A stretch of 64,000 bases of DNA from Buxus sempervirens (GCA_947561395.2 OX387186.1:41435220-41499219), one strand, 5' to 3'. Positions 47,270 to 58,992 are shown, counted from the first letter of the stretch. The notes: generated from the letters alone by a model not told the origin. Program-made: numbers and translations.

Positions 47270-47499
47270 CTAGCTAATGTTACAAACCTATTGATTGTGT
47301 TAAATTCAATATTAAGCATTATACTCAAGAACTTTTGTTGGATACTTGCTATGGAACTCTATGTATTAAGAACATTATAGTATTTGAATGCTTTTATATA
47401 TGTTACTTCTTTTCATTTTGATCTTTATTTTATGTTACTACTTACCTCAAACATGTATTAATAACAATTTCATTCTCAGTTCCAAAGTTTTTGAATGAA

Positions 47500-47845
47500 A
47501 TTGGAAGTATCCCATCCTTCAGGAACTGTCTTACAAACCTTAAAAATATTCTTTGCAAGAGTCATATTATAGACCTAAAGAGTGCACCTTAAGCAAAGTA
47601 CTAGATGTAGACTTTAGACCTGTCTTACAAGTTACAAACCACTCCCCAAATTAATCTAGTCCTCATAACAAAAAGAGAACGTCAAGATAAAACTCAAAAT
47701 GGAAAAAACATTCTTCAAAATAGAAGATCCAAATCATTAGTTTTATAAACTAACTGGAAAGACACAATCCTACGTCAATCTCAAAAAATTTAAGAAACCC
47801 AATGCTAAACATTTGAGAAAGACATACTAAAAGATTTGTAATAGG
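47500..47845 (+). repeat. dispersed repeat copy B
   Basis: Partner of 27440-27850, same strand and order of landmarks (CTTACAAGTTACAAACCACTC, TCAAGATAAAACTC, CATTAGTTTTATAAAC, TTAAGAAACCCAATG). It starts about 230 bp after the ankyrin-PGG stop. The family was not recognised. Confidence 0.7.
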
Positions 47846-48429
47846 AATGAAAAATATTACACATGTTAAACAACCGTAGCACCTAAAAGCTTAACACTAC
47901 AAAAAATTAGGTTTTTTGCGGGGTTCATAAGAATGCCGCAAAATCTAAAATGAATGTCACCATAGCTATTCGCGACGAACATTGCGGCGAACTTACTTTT
48001 GTTGCCAAAGGCCGTGTCGCAAATAATTTGCCGACATTCTTTGAGTTCGTCGCCAAAGCTGAACATTTGCGGCATTCTATGAGTGTTGCTATGTTTACCA
48101 CTGTAAATGTAGTACAGCGACACCCATATGAATGCCGCTATTTATTTTTTTTAGCGACACATATATGAACGCCGCAATTTGCTTAATTTAGTGACACAGA
48201 TATGAATGCCATGATAAGTTTTATTTAACGACGAACAAATATACGATTTATAGATTTAAATTCTCTTTTTTTTTAAAAAAAAAAATCATTTTGTAGCTTC
48301 CTTTGAACCTGTAATAATTAATTAACCAATAAATCCAATAGAACTCCAACCACCACCACAAAATAATACATTCAACAAATTAAAACAAGCTTCTCAATTC
48401 TTCCAAATTAATGTCAATACAAATAACAT

Positions 48430-48994
48430 CTTTGAGAGCAAGAACATAGGTAGTACGAGGAACAAAGATTCCCATGGCAGCTGCAACTTGATCTCTACCA
48501 GTTACACCGATCAGCTTATCCCCATGCTACACTCTAAAGATGGTACCAATTGTAAAATTTGCATCCACAATACTTGACCCATTGAGTGGATCAAAGGCGA
48601 CACTAAATCCACCTGTTGATAATTTAACCATATGAGGAAGAATTTGAATTTTGATTTTAATAAAGATATGGTGTATAGAGTGCAGACCTTCAACTGGACC
48701 TCCCATGTCTTGTAGCTCTAGGACTTCCTCAGAGCTAGCATATTTGCAGAAGTGCGAGTATGTCAGAGCTGGCCTACCCATTCAAACCAGAGATAACTTA
48801 GGTTCTAAGATTTTAAAACATTATTTGAAAAGAAAGAAATTAAAAAAAAAAAAAAGTGAAATTAGCAGCAGCTTATAACCTCAAAAATAAAATTAAAAAA
48901 AAAACTTGTTTGCAATCATGTTGACAGCTAGCTGTTCATCACCAAAAGAATTCACACAGGCTGTCCTCCACAAGAGGCAGTCCTGACTTTGAAG
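48430..48994 (-). pseudogene. SBPASE: captured SBPase gene fragment, three exons
   Basis: Sedoheptulose-1,7-bisphosphatase is a chloroplast Calvin-cycle enzyme. Exons on the minus strand: about 48994-48905 (FKVRTASC, VNSFGDEQLAVNMIANK), 48773-48688 ([27 protein letters not shown]) and 48612-48430 ([26 protein letters not shown], then [26 protein letters not shown]). The metal-binding DPLDGSS motif has D to N. A base is missing in the first exon, and TAG follows TIGTIFRV where relatives have TGG or a similar codon (VWPGDK). About a third of the mature enzyme is covered, with introns, so it was captured as genomic DNA. Confidence 0.9.
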
Positions 48995-49057
48995 GTAATG
49001 GTCCTTAGAAACTCTGAACAAGCTAAGCAATTATTCATAAAATTTGGATCACATTAC

Positions 49058-51620
49058 CCGCTGCCTTCGCAGCTACAGCTTCTTGAAATATGCCTGTTAC
49101 AAATAAAATTTCCGCGGGCTTATCTAAACCCAGTGTCTGAGAGATCTCAAGGTAACTGCGGGTCTCTCTTTTGTTTCTGGACACCAAAATAGAATAGATG
49201 AATAGGGTTGTTTTACTGAACAGACGTATAAGAATACAAGAACTACATATTAAAGCAGAAGGACTCGTCACTGACTTACCCCACCGTGGTATAAAAAAAA
49301 CCATACAGATATTTTCTCAAGTCCCCATGATTTGATTTACCAAATAGAAGCCGTTGTGCCTCCCTACTACCACTAGAATATATATATATATACCTAAAGG
49401 AAGAAATATAAAAAAAGGTATTAGGCCCATAAATTGAACTTTATTCATACATACACGATTTAAGAAATTAGAAAAACAAACAGCAAACATAATCATGCTT
49501 TGAAAGCATAAAACACGAAATGTATTAATCCAAATGATATTTAGTATCCAATAATTTTCTAATAAACTTCAATGGATATAAGGAAACCCAGTTTATACCC
49601 AGGTCCGTTTTGATCTTCCTCTCAAATGGTTTTGAAAATTAATGGATACTGTTTTCTGCCAACAATTGCATCAGTCAGAGCTAGGATCGATACCAACTAT
49701 TACTTAAACTTGAAAATCATAGTCTTAGAATAATTTAGCAACAATATGTTTTAATTGATCCATATAGATATCGGCTAATACTAAATAATTCCACAGAAGC
49801 TTTTAATCTGTGTTGGACAAAACCTTCTCACAAAAACATTCCTACGGACCTACAAACAAAACAGCCTCAAACAACCTTGTTGAAGTCTATGATTGGAACC
49901 TCAAATTGAAGCCTGGTCAAGATTTTCCAATTTGGGTTCAAATTTATAGATTCCTTTTTCCCTTATCCATTACATCTCAGTCTCAATGTTTCATGAGGGA
50001 ATGCTGACATGGGGCATTTCTGGGAGGATATTTGGTGTGTTAGAGGCACTGCCAAGCAATGTTTATATGAAGAAGTTCCATATCTACTGTACTAAACCCA
50101 AGGACTCATGGTCCCTTTATTGGCGTGGATGAGGAGGTAAGGAATAAAATGATGATCACGGTTGTGGAAATTGTGCTCTTTGGCTATTCATTGGTCCATT
50201 TGAGGGAAGGAGCTTTGCTGAAGGGTTGCACATAGCCTCAATGGTGACACAGCCTAAAGGCTAAAGGTGACACAACTTGAAGGGTGACACGTATAGATTG
50301 AAACCTAAATGGTGGCACATAAAGGTGGCATATAATATTGATAGACAGAACCTCCAGCCCATAGTGGTAGTGGACCTAATGATGCATATGGCCACTGAAA
50401 GTCTGAAACACATGCTCTATGTAAAAATATTAAGAGAATAGATGCTAGAAACTAAATTTATAGGCACTTCATACAAAAACAAGGTTAGTTCCCTAACCAT
50501 ATCATGGAGGACACCTGTGACCTGTAGCCCACCTTAAAATATAGTTACAAGGCTCCCTAGTCAAGTAGCAGCACTGGGTACCATGTATCACAAAATCATG
50601 GTTATACAAACCCATAACAGGCGAATTTCTTTTAATCAGAGGAGAATGACCCAATTCATTATACAGAACATAAGAGGTTAAAGGGGAAGGAAGGATATTA
50701 GTAGGTGGAGTTCATTTTTATGCCTCCTTATGTTCACTAATATGAAGATATATTCATTTTTGTGAGGAATTAATGGTGTTTTTTTTGTACCAATCTAGCA
50801 GCAAAAGACCTATTATTCAGCTCTAACTAAAACCAGATAAACCAGGCAAGCTTGCTAAATCTGTAACCACTAATCTGGCCTCAAAACCCATCTTTGCCAG
50901 TTTACCTTCTAAAGAGTATTAACCTTGACATTGTACAATCACTTTGACCCATTAGTCATATAGGCTCTTGAAAAGTGGGACAGATGTCACTATCCTGCAG
51001 AGGCTCTATTCCAGAGACTGCAGATAGAGCCTCTACAGGAACCGGTCTGGCTCAGTCATACGTTAAGAAAAATACTAAAAGGGAAATTTGAAGTGGATTT
51101 TGACAGAGGAAAAGTTACCGGCCTGGCTCAGTCATACGTTAAGAAAAATACTAAAAGGGAAATTTGAAGTGGATTTTGACAGAGGAAAAGTTACCGGCCT
51201 GGCTCAGTCATACGTTAAGAAAAATACTAAAAGGGAAATTTGAAGTGGATTTTGACAGAGGAAAAGTTAAATGAGTAATAACCTTGACACCTGAAGCATG
51301 CCACTTCTCAAGAGCTTTTGGTACATCTTCATATACTATTCCCTCTAACTCATTGTTTTGAAATCCAACTCTCCATATATGACCCTGCATACATGTGGTG
51401 TAAAAATATAAGCTAGGTTCTAAATAAAAGCCTTTTGGATTAGGATTCATCTTAAATCTACTCTGCTTACCTGCAACTGTTTCAAAGCAGTGATTTTCCT
51501 GTCTGTCCTTATCCTTGCCTCGACATTAGCAACCACAGCTGCAATTACCTCCTCTTCCCCTGCATCATCAGAGGGGATCACCACAGCACCAGAAATACCC
51601 TGTTCCAGATCATCTTGAAC
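49058..51620 (-). pseudogene. DEP1: captured DEP1 gene fragment (methionine salvage), three exons
   Basis: DEP1 is the plant dehydratase-enolase-phosphatase of the methionine (Yang) cycle. Exons on the minus strand: 51620-51471 ([47 protein letters not shown]), 51384-51283 ([35 protein letters not shown]) and 49176-49058 ([40 protein letters not shown]). These belong to the enolase-phosphatase half. An expected exon between the second and third ([11 protein letters not shown] region) was not found. All junctions keep GT-AG. The gap 49177-51040 is intron-like with no gene seen. SBPase pieces follow 64 bp downstream on the same strand. Confidence 0.88.
51041..51268. repeat. 76-bp tandem triplication in the captured DEP1 intron
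   Basis: Three near-perfect copies start at 51041, 51117 and 51193 (ACCGGNCTGGCTCAGTC...GGAAAAGTT). Only one base differs at the start of the first copy, so the expansion is recent and probably happened inside the transposon. It sits just downstream (on the minus strand) of the DEP1 exon at 51384-51283. Confidence 0.92.
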
Positions 51621-51624
51621 CTGG

Positions 51625-53150
51625 GAAAAATATTGCTTTTTCCATGGTAAAAATAATTGAAAATAAAAGAACTGTGTTAGAAGCTTTATTTAGCCAGATC
51701 AACATGGAGTTCACATCCAGGGCCATGTTTAACCTACTAGACCCTATAAGGTACTCATACCAAAAGTTCGACCAAAAAGAATAATGTGGTACAATGATCA
51801 TGTAACTATGCTTCTTGTCTAAAGGAGAAGATTAAGAGGACTTACTCGGATGGTTCAAGTGCCTAATTTGTAGAACCACCCTTAACAATCCTGTTTACAT
51901 TGGAACCATGGTTGACATTGTGAAGAGGACCATGACTTGGAGAAGACTAGTCCAAACCCATCCGGTAAAGTTTAATGGCAGCATCAAATAGATAGTGATA
52001 GCATTCAGCCTGACAGAACAATACGGGCAAAGCAATAAGAACGAAAAATCCCAAAAACAAATATCAAATTCTCATCGAGGCATTTTTACAAACAGGTTGA
52101 CCGAAGTAAAATTAGAAGAAACACAAAAACAATAAGAAATGTACTTAATAGGCACCATAGAGAAAAGACATACTTTATTCTCCTTCGAAATATCTTAGCC
52201 TCACTCACTCACTCACTCTACATTCGTTGAACCAGATGGTTAATGACCAGAAAATTAAACTATAAATGTCTGGCAACACCACTTACAGCTGGGACAAATT
52301 CCGGGCGGATCGCAAGTTTCTTGCTGTCACTGTTGCACAGACGCACTGCTGAGTCGAGTCAGAGATCGTTTCCACTGGTGCTTTAATCAGTTTTTTTTTT
52401 TAATCAGCATTCGGAACCTGGATCGCCTCCATAGTAGCTGATTTTGAATCTGAATGAAAATCTGAGAACAGGATCTTGGATCCAATATGCGAATCGCAAT
52501 AAAAGCTATTAACTATGCGTGAGATGCTATATACCAGAGAAATTTGATCATTCAGCTCAGAAAAGCCTAAAATGTCCGTTAAATTATTTTAAGCTCTTCA
52601 TGTAAGGTTTCAGGATCAGGAACGCTTAAAACAGGATATTAGATTTCAATCTGAGCTCGACTCCCGAAAAACACAGAGATAGCAATTTCGAAGAAATCAA
52701 AACAAAAAGAGAAACAAATACAAAGATCTGAAGCAAAAGGAGCACTATAACACCATTTACAAGTGCGAAAATCCTAAAAAAATCTCCATTTATATCCTGC
52801 GTCTTGAATTTCTTACCGAGAGATTCTGATGATGAACCTGAAACTCTCAGTTCCGAAATTCAGCACCGTTGCTGAAGAACTCTAAGTTTTCCTGCTTGGC
52901 ACATCAAAATTAATCAGATAATCGAATTGAGCACTGTTGCCGACATTTCTTCGCACTGAGCAGAGCTACTAGACTAAAAGCAAAAATCCGCTTCGAGATC
53001 ATCGGAAACGGATTCAGGAGAGGAAAAGCAGATGAGAAGTTATCCAAGTTTCTGAGATAATTTTTCTTTTCTGGTTTTAAGTTTCCAAACGAGCGCGGGG
53101 AAATAAGGGCGCGCGTGGTGTGTTACAGCTGCGAAACTGACGACGATTTT
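51625..53150. other. CACTA 2 right-hand noncoding part
   Basis: I recognise no gene in it. It may be further genomic sequence of DEP1 or of a third captured locus (52300-52900 has the look of a plant 5' untranslated region and promoter), but no protein match is visible. Pyrimidine-rich CTCACTCACTCACTC sits at 52200-52217. Confidence 0.45.
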
Positions 53151-53785
53151 TAGTGAACGCCACAAATACTGTTTAAGAATTTTTTTTATTAATCAAATGT
53201 TAATTTCTTTAATGACGAACGTTTAAGTACGTCGCCATATAATATTTGTCACGACATATATTCATGTTTGCCGCAAAATTTGTGCCGCTAAAACCTTAAT
53301 TTTTTGTAGTGTAAGCTAATAGGTGAAGGCAAAACTGTGTATGTCAGAACCCCAATTTTGAGGGTTTTAATTGCAAAACAGAAAAAGGAAGTTTTTGAAA
53401 TAAAAGTTGAGAAACAAGGGAAAAGTGATATTTTTAAAATTAATTTTTACCCTAAACTTTGCAAAATATCATAAGAGGAAAAAAGTTTTTAAATTTACAA
53501 AATCTGCCCCAGATTTTCAACAAACCTATGTTTCCTTTGTTTGATTCATGGGTTGATATTTTACAACCCAAATCAGGGGGAATCATCTAAAAATGAATCC
53601 CATGACTAAAGAATGGGAATAAGACAGAAATTAGAGAGTTTCCTTGCTTGTTTTGTCAATTTTTTCTCTTTGGAAACTCTCGATCAAACCAGAAGCTATT
53701 CCCCTCTGACAATAGCTCCCTCTCTTAGAGATCCTTCCCTCTCAGCTCTTACCCCAATGATTTGATGATCTCTCTTGACTCAGAA

Positions 53786-54633
53786 TGTGACGCCCCGGAC
53801 CCGGACATGTTCACTAAAGGTATATGCCGGTTCCTTGACATCAGGTGAGGTCCCAGAAATGCATTTCTAAGTTTTAACAACTAACCAAACAATTATATTT
53901 TAATCCCAAAATTTTCAAAAAAACGGCTATATAACGTCTGTATTTATAAGAATGGGCTAAGCCCTCAAACCAATACCTGATAAACACAATATATATAGAT
54001 AATATACATCATTCAAAAAAAAACTAAGCCATCCAACACCTACAGCTTTAAAGTAAAGTTTACTAAGGTTTTCACTTCTCTTCTCTCTTTCTCATTTACA
54101 ATTTATACACAATCCAAAAAATAGACGACTACATAAACACACTGCCAATCCTATCCAGGATAATAAAAATCCTCCAGGTTGTAGTCGTCATCCAGCCCGT
54201 TAGTTCTGCCTACCTCAGTTTGTGGTTGCTCTACAGATTTATCTGAAAACAAAACCGATAAAAACAAAACACGCTTGAGACTAACGTCTCAGTAAGCAGC
54301 ATAATGCATGATAAGAACATTTTATGCAGTTTCAAACAGTAAAATAGCATGATAAGGTACTATACAATTAAACGTTGACAACTCATGCTAAATCTATATC
54401 AATATCATGTAATGACATTACTTTGAATTCTGTGGAATCATAAAACAGATAAAATCAGATTAATCCAAATCACGATTTCAGTAAAGTCTCATGTAATAAC
54501 AATGATGTAATTCACTTGTCCAATTCACCAGCTCACGACTTACAATGGAAAGATCTAGCTAGGATCGCTATTCCAAAGTGGAGCACTCAAGCATGAAACA
54601 TGCATGAGCTGGCAGGTACAACCCAGTCCAACC
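53786..54633 (-). mobile_element. antisense long-LTR fragment (Tekay/Del-like style)
   Basis: On the minus strand it ends CCGGGTCCGGGGCGTCACA at 53786. Inside are a TTATAAATACAG TATA motif (about 53950) with GGGCTTAGCCCATTC, and a CTGCTTACTGAGACG stretch (about 54280-54300) also present as CTGCTTACTGGGA in the solo LTR. It is cut at 54633 by the solo LTR, and continues for an unknown distance after 58378 (TSD). The family is suggested by the GGGGCGT-A-CA end shared with long-LTR chromoviruses. Confidence 0.55.
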
Positions 54634-57600
54634 TGTAAAATCCCGAATTTTAATAAAATTAAAATTTGGATTTTAGGCTTGATTAATTTATTTAATTGAT
54701 TAAAAATTTCAGAGAAGGGGATCAGTGTGTCGAGTTTGGACTGTTGGTCGAACCAGATGGGCTATTTATATTTAAATAGGTATGAGAAAATTTTTGGGAA
54801 TGTACTTGGTTAAATTGTTTAGTTGGTGATGTGGCAAGCAGGGTTTAATTAAGTAAACAAGCTGCTGGTGTAGGGAGTCTTTGTAGTGTGGCACTCATGT
54901 GATCAACAAGGGAGTTGTTGCTTGGGCGGAAACTATATAAACTTAAGTGAATTTCGATTACTGGTTTTGGCATTGGTCGAACTGAACTTTTAGAGATCTC
55001 AGAGAGAGAGAGGGAGGTCAGAGCTAGGGGTTTCTGAATTAGAATTGGAGAATTCAAGAGATCAAAGAGAGATGTTGGTGGTCGTTTGGTTCTGATCAAA
55101 GGAGATTGGAATTTCTGCAACAGCAACTTCCACGTGTTTGGAAACAAGAGATTTCTGCAATTGAGTGATTGTGATTCGAAATTCAGGTAATATCAGGTAC
55201 ATTTAGTTATAATTCGTGGCATTTCAATCAAAATTGGAGAGGAAGTTCAGATCTGGAAATATAGGATCTGAGTTTTACAAATTCTGCAAAGCAGTGAGTT
55301 CGTCCCTGTTTGGAAGGAAATCTCAGAATTTTCTTGTGCAATTGAAGGTTCAGCAGCTGGAATTCGTTGAGTAGAGGTGAGTAGCACGAATCTGGTTTGT
55401 TTTGAATGGTTTTAAATCCTTAGAATTTCACATGAGTAGAAGCATGCGACAGCCCCTGTTTTGCTGTACTTTTGTTGCTAGTTTTACTCATCGATGAGAA
55501 ATGCTTCTAATTATAATTCCAGGTTGGATCTGTAATTTAGAATGTCGATTACTATTATGCTGAAGAGAAATTATAGGCAAAATTCATTATGCTTCATGCT
55601 TAGAACTAAAAGTAAGGTTGCTGTAGCTGAGTTTCAGAATTCAGATTTGGCATGAACCACTGTTGTAAGTGGCATTGATGAGTGAGCAAATAGGTTTGTA
55701 TTGATGAGTTCAGGTCTGCATGTAGTGTTAAAATGATCCTTGAATTAAGTTGAATGCAAAGCATCAGAATCCATTTGATGTTGTGATCATTAGTTATATC
55801 AAATCTGAGCATATAGAGAGGGCGCCCAGCATTGCTGGAGATCGCCTACCTCCATTAGAGGTCAGCGCCCGCAGGTTTTGATCTCTAAAGCCTTAACTTC
55901 TAACCTATGTTAGAGGTTCTTCTAGGATTTGGTTCGAATGCAAGACAGGAAGTTAGTCTAAGTGATAAATCTATATAACCACTCGACCATGAAGATTTTC
56001 TGCTGGTGTTGAGTATATAAGCTTGGTGTCAACCTTTTCCAAGGTCAGCACCAAGAGCTGCCAAATAGATATGGAATAAGGATTGTGTGCATGGGTGGAA
56101 TATTTACAATGAATCTAAAATTTGATAATGGAAGAGTTAAGAGGTGAACTGAAATCTGGTGGATTGCTAGGGACTCCAAAGGCTTAGATGCCTGGCGCCT
56201 ACCTCCTTTAGAGGTCAGCGCCCAGCAGATTTTGATTATTAAAGAAAGGTTACTTTATGATTTGGAGTATGGAGTTTAATCATAGGTAAATCAAGGTCTT
56301 TAAGGTAAAACCATAGGTAGAGTGAATCAGGTTTGGTTATGGAAATCTATGCTTAAAGAATGATAGAAGTGGCTAAGGTAGATGGCTTTACAATAGGTTT
56401 TTAATTAAATGCAAGTGATTTATAACGGTATGTTTAGGGAGTTAAAATATCACCAGAAATAGTTGGATTACAACAAAATAGATCAGTCCTAATCAAATTT
56501 CCACAGCTGTACTTGAATCTGGAAAAAAATAGAGAGAGCGCCTAGGATTGCTGACCATTGCTGACCTGGCGCCCAGCTCTAGCTTAGGGTGTTTCGCACC
56601 CAAATTCTTAATTCCAGCAATGGGAGAAACCTTTGGAAATCTAACCAAGAGTAATTAAAAGACTACTGGAAAATAAGAAAGGTTGGTCGGAGAAATTCTG
56701 CAGGTACTAAAATAAAATCAGCAACCTATCTAGGTGAATAAGAGGTGTCTTTAATAAGTTCTGAGATTTTTCCAGCAAACATAAATTGGGGTTTTCAACA
56801 CTTATAAAGAGGTATGATCTACGAGATAAATGGGAGATGAAGAAAGGGAACTGGAGTGAGACATAGGTGCTGAACCTGGGTTTATACTTAAGTATAAAGT
56901 AAGGAAATCAGAAAAATGTAGTGAGAAATGAGTTGGAGATTATAAAGAAATCTGAACCTATGTATAGTCTCTAGATGGTTCCTTTTGTAAAACATATTAG
57001 GTAAGATCCTCTAAGGACTTTATAAATGATAAAAAGGATTGGAGTACAATAATAAATGCTGAAATGAAAATATTAAAGAGGGTTATATGAAGTAAAAGAG
57101 TTAAAGAAAGAGTTGAGAAGATTAGATTAAATAAAAGTAAGTTAGTGTAAATTCTATGGGGAAAAGTTTAAAAAAGGAAAGAGTATAAAATAAAGGCGAC
57201 AAGTCTGAATTTAATATTATTACTAAACTTTGATATCTATATGCAGATTTGCCGGTTTAACCGTGTTTTGACAGTTTTACCAAATTTTGACTATAAAAGA
57301 GGATTTTCAGCTCTATGTTGGAAAGGACTTTCTAAACTAATTTGTTATGGACAAATCTGATTTTTGGGAACTTTCATATGCTTGGAGGATGTTCTTGTGA
57401 ATCTAGATGGCTGGATGGTTACCTTACCTCCGTGTACTCGGGGATGCCCCATGTACTTGGGATGTTGATACCTCTGTGTACTCAGAGATGCCCCGTGTAC
57501 TCGGGATGATATGATTGAGATTGTGATGAGTTGTGCTTGCTGGATTTCACGGTTGGTTTTGGTTTTAGAGTCTAGTGGGCATAGCTCGATATGGATCCAT

Positions 57601-58373
57601 GTTAGGAGCTAGTTAGTGGAAAGGATTGTTCTTTGCTAGTTGTAATACTGTGTTCACGCACGCGTTTCCACTGTGTACTCAGTGAGGCCTGATCGTGTAC
57701 TCGGCTGGCTGCGGCTATCCCTCATTTTATCGTGTACTCGGACTGTGACTGGATTAGTACATGCCAACCCATCACTGTACTGGGTGGGTTCTCCCGCAAT
57801 AAGACGATGATCGTGTACTCGGCATATCGCACCTAAGCCGGGAGGTGGCATAGTGAACACTGGCATTACCTAGTTAAAGACAGTCTTATTTTCATGAGTC
57901 CTGCAGCGACTTATCAACTGTTGATTTGATGTTACCTATATATTTGTTGAACTGGATTATTTCTGTATTTTATACTGATTGATTGGATTACTGTTGAATT
58001 ACTCGGATTATTCGGAACTGAGGTGTTATCGCTACTGTTGTATGATTTACAACTGTATCATATTTTAGAACTGATGAACTGTATTTGAGCATGCATGTGC
58101 TGCTTACTGGGATATCCATATCTCATTACGTTTTGTTTTGTTTTGTTTTCAGTTTCTAGTAAGGACGGCAATCAACGGGTATATACTTGGTTCATGTGAG
58201 TCAGCCTCGATTATGGTATTTAATATTTGAGCTTGGGTTATAGTGCACTCTGATTTTATAGTTATTGTTTAATTCATGTTTTTCCTTTACTCTGATTTGC
58301 TATCCTGGGTTATATATTAACCTTCAGTGATAAGTTACGGTTTCTCTACGTAACTTGGATCCGGGGCGTTACA
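54634..58373 (+). mobile_element. solo LTR, 3740 bp, with 5-bp TSD CAACC
   Basis: It starts TGTAAAATCCCGAATTTTAA and ends GGATCCGGGGCGTTACA. CAACC flanks it on both sides (54629-54633 and 58374-58378). There is no internal region, so it is the product of LTR-LTR recombination. It holds repeated GTGTACTCGG units (57430-57830), three copies of a GGCGCC...AGGTCAGCGCC block (about 55815-55880, 56190-56240, 56533-56580), and a TTTTGTTTTCAG stretch at the 3' end. Length and ends suit Tekay/Del-type chromoviruses. The intact TSD suggests moderate age. Confidence 0.9.
57425..57840 (+). repeat. interspersed GTGTACTCGG units in the solo LTR
   Basis: About nine copies of the decamer GTGTACTCGG or close forms (GTGTACTCAG, TGTACTTGG, TGTACTGGG) occur at irregular 15-60 bp spacing. 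The flanking bases vary, so this is not a simple tandem array. It may be a structured RNA region or a protein-binding array in the LTR. Confidence 0.75.
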
Positions 58374-58400
58374 CAACCATAGCAAGTTAGTGATCTCTTC

Positions 58401-58545
58401 AGACCATCGAGTTAGTGATCTTTATTAGACCATCGAGTTAGTGATCTTTATTAGACCATCGAGTTAGTGATCTCAATTAGACCATCGAGTTAGTGATCTT
58501 TATTAGACCATCGAGTTAGTGATCTCAATGAGACCATCTAGTTGA
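58401..58545. repeat. 26-bp tandem repeat, five copies
   Basis: The unit AGACCATCGAGTTAGTGATC plus TTTATT or TCAATT/G repeats five times from 58401, with a partial sixth. Two unit subtypes alternate. It lies just right of the solo LTR's target duplication, in the element that the solo LTR entered. Confidence 0.92.
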
Positions 58546-58992
58546 CTTTACGGGTTGCTGTGACACATTCTGAGGAGGATGCAAGTTCACAACCCCCGGC
58601 CCCTCATGAGCTAAGGTGAACTGCCGTCCTCAACCCCCCAGTTACAAGAATCCAAGCTCCCAATGAAAACTAATAACAATAAATCATAGCACCGAAAAAG
58701 GGAAAAGTGAGAGGTGGTGGATGGGCTATTCATTGTTCTTCTACCGAATAAAAGGAAGGAAAAGATGCCAAGTTGGCTTTAATGACCAGTATTCCCAAAA
58801 CATTCATGCCGATTATTTTACAATTAGATATATATATCTTATTCTATGGAATAATAGTTTAGGAACTAGGATTATACTTGGTTAGCATGTGCTGGTGTGA
58901 AGCATTTTTCCTTAAATCAAGGCCTTAGCTCACTTGACTGCAAAATCTAAATATTAGGTTCAAGATTAAAAGGCTCACTTTTCTGGTTGTAG

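Larger units (their letters stand above)
47895..53311 (-). mobile_element. CACTA 2, 5.4-kb non-autonomous element carrying host gene fragments (Pack-CACTA)
   Basis: The left end is CACTACAAAAAATTAGGTTTT; the right end on the minus strand is CACTACAAAAAATTAAGG then TTTTAGCGGC. The target duplication TAA lies at 47892-47894 and 53312-53314. The left subterminal area (47910-48240) repeats GAATGCCGC, GCGACG and related units; the right one (53150-53300) has ACGTCGCC, GCCGCAAAA and AACGCCAC. No transposase is visible. Between lie exons of SBPase and DEP1, both on the minus strand, with splice sites still readable. Confidence 0.92.
47864..53341 (-). mobile_element. second TRIM LTR copy, split by CACTA 2 and cut by a Tat LTR
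   Basis: 47864-47894 plus 53312-53341 match the TRIM LTR at 44963-45051: TGTTAAACAACCGTAGCACC, then AAAGCTTAA, CACTA 2, and AGCTAATAGGTGAAGGC. The outer end of the LTR is missing because a Tat-type LTR (TGTCAGAACCCC) begins at 53342. The flank at 47859-47863 (TTACA side) is not a primer site, so this is a solo or 3' LTR. The TRIM family is therefore present twice within 15 kb. Confidence 0.75.
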
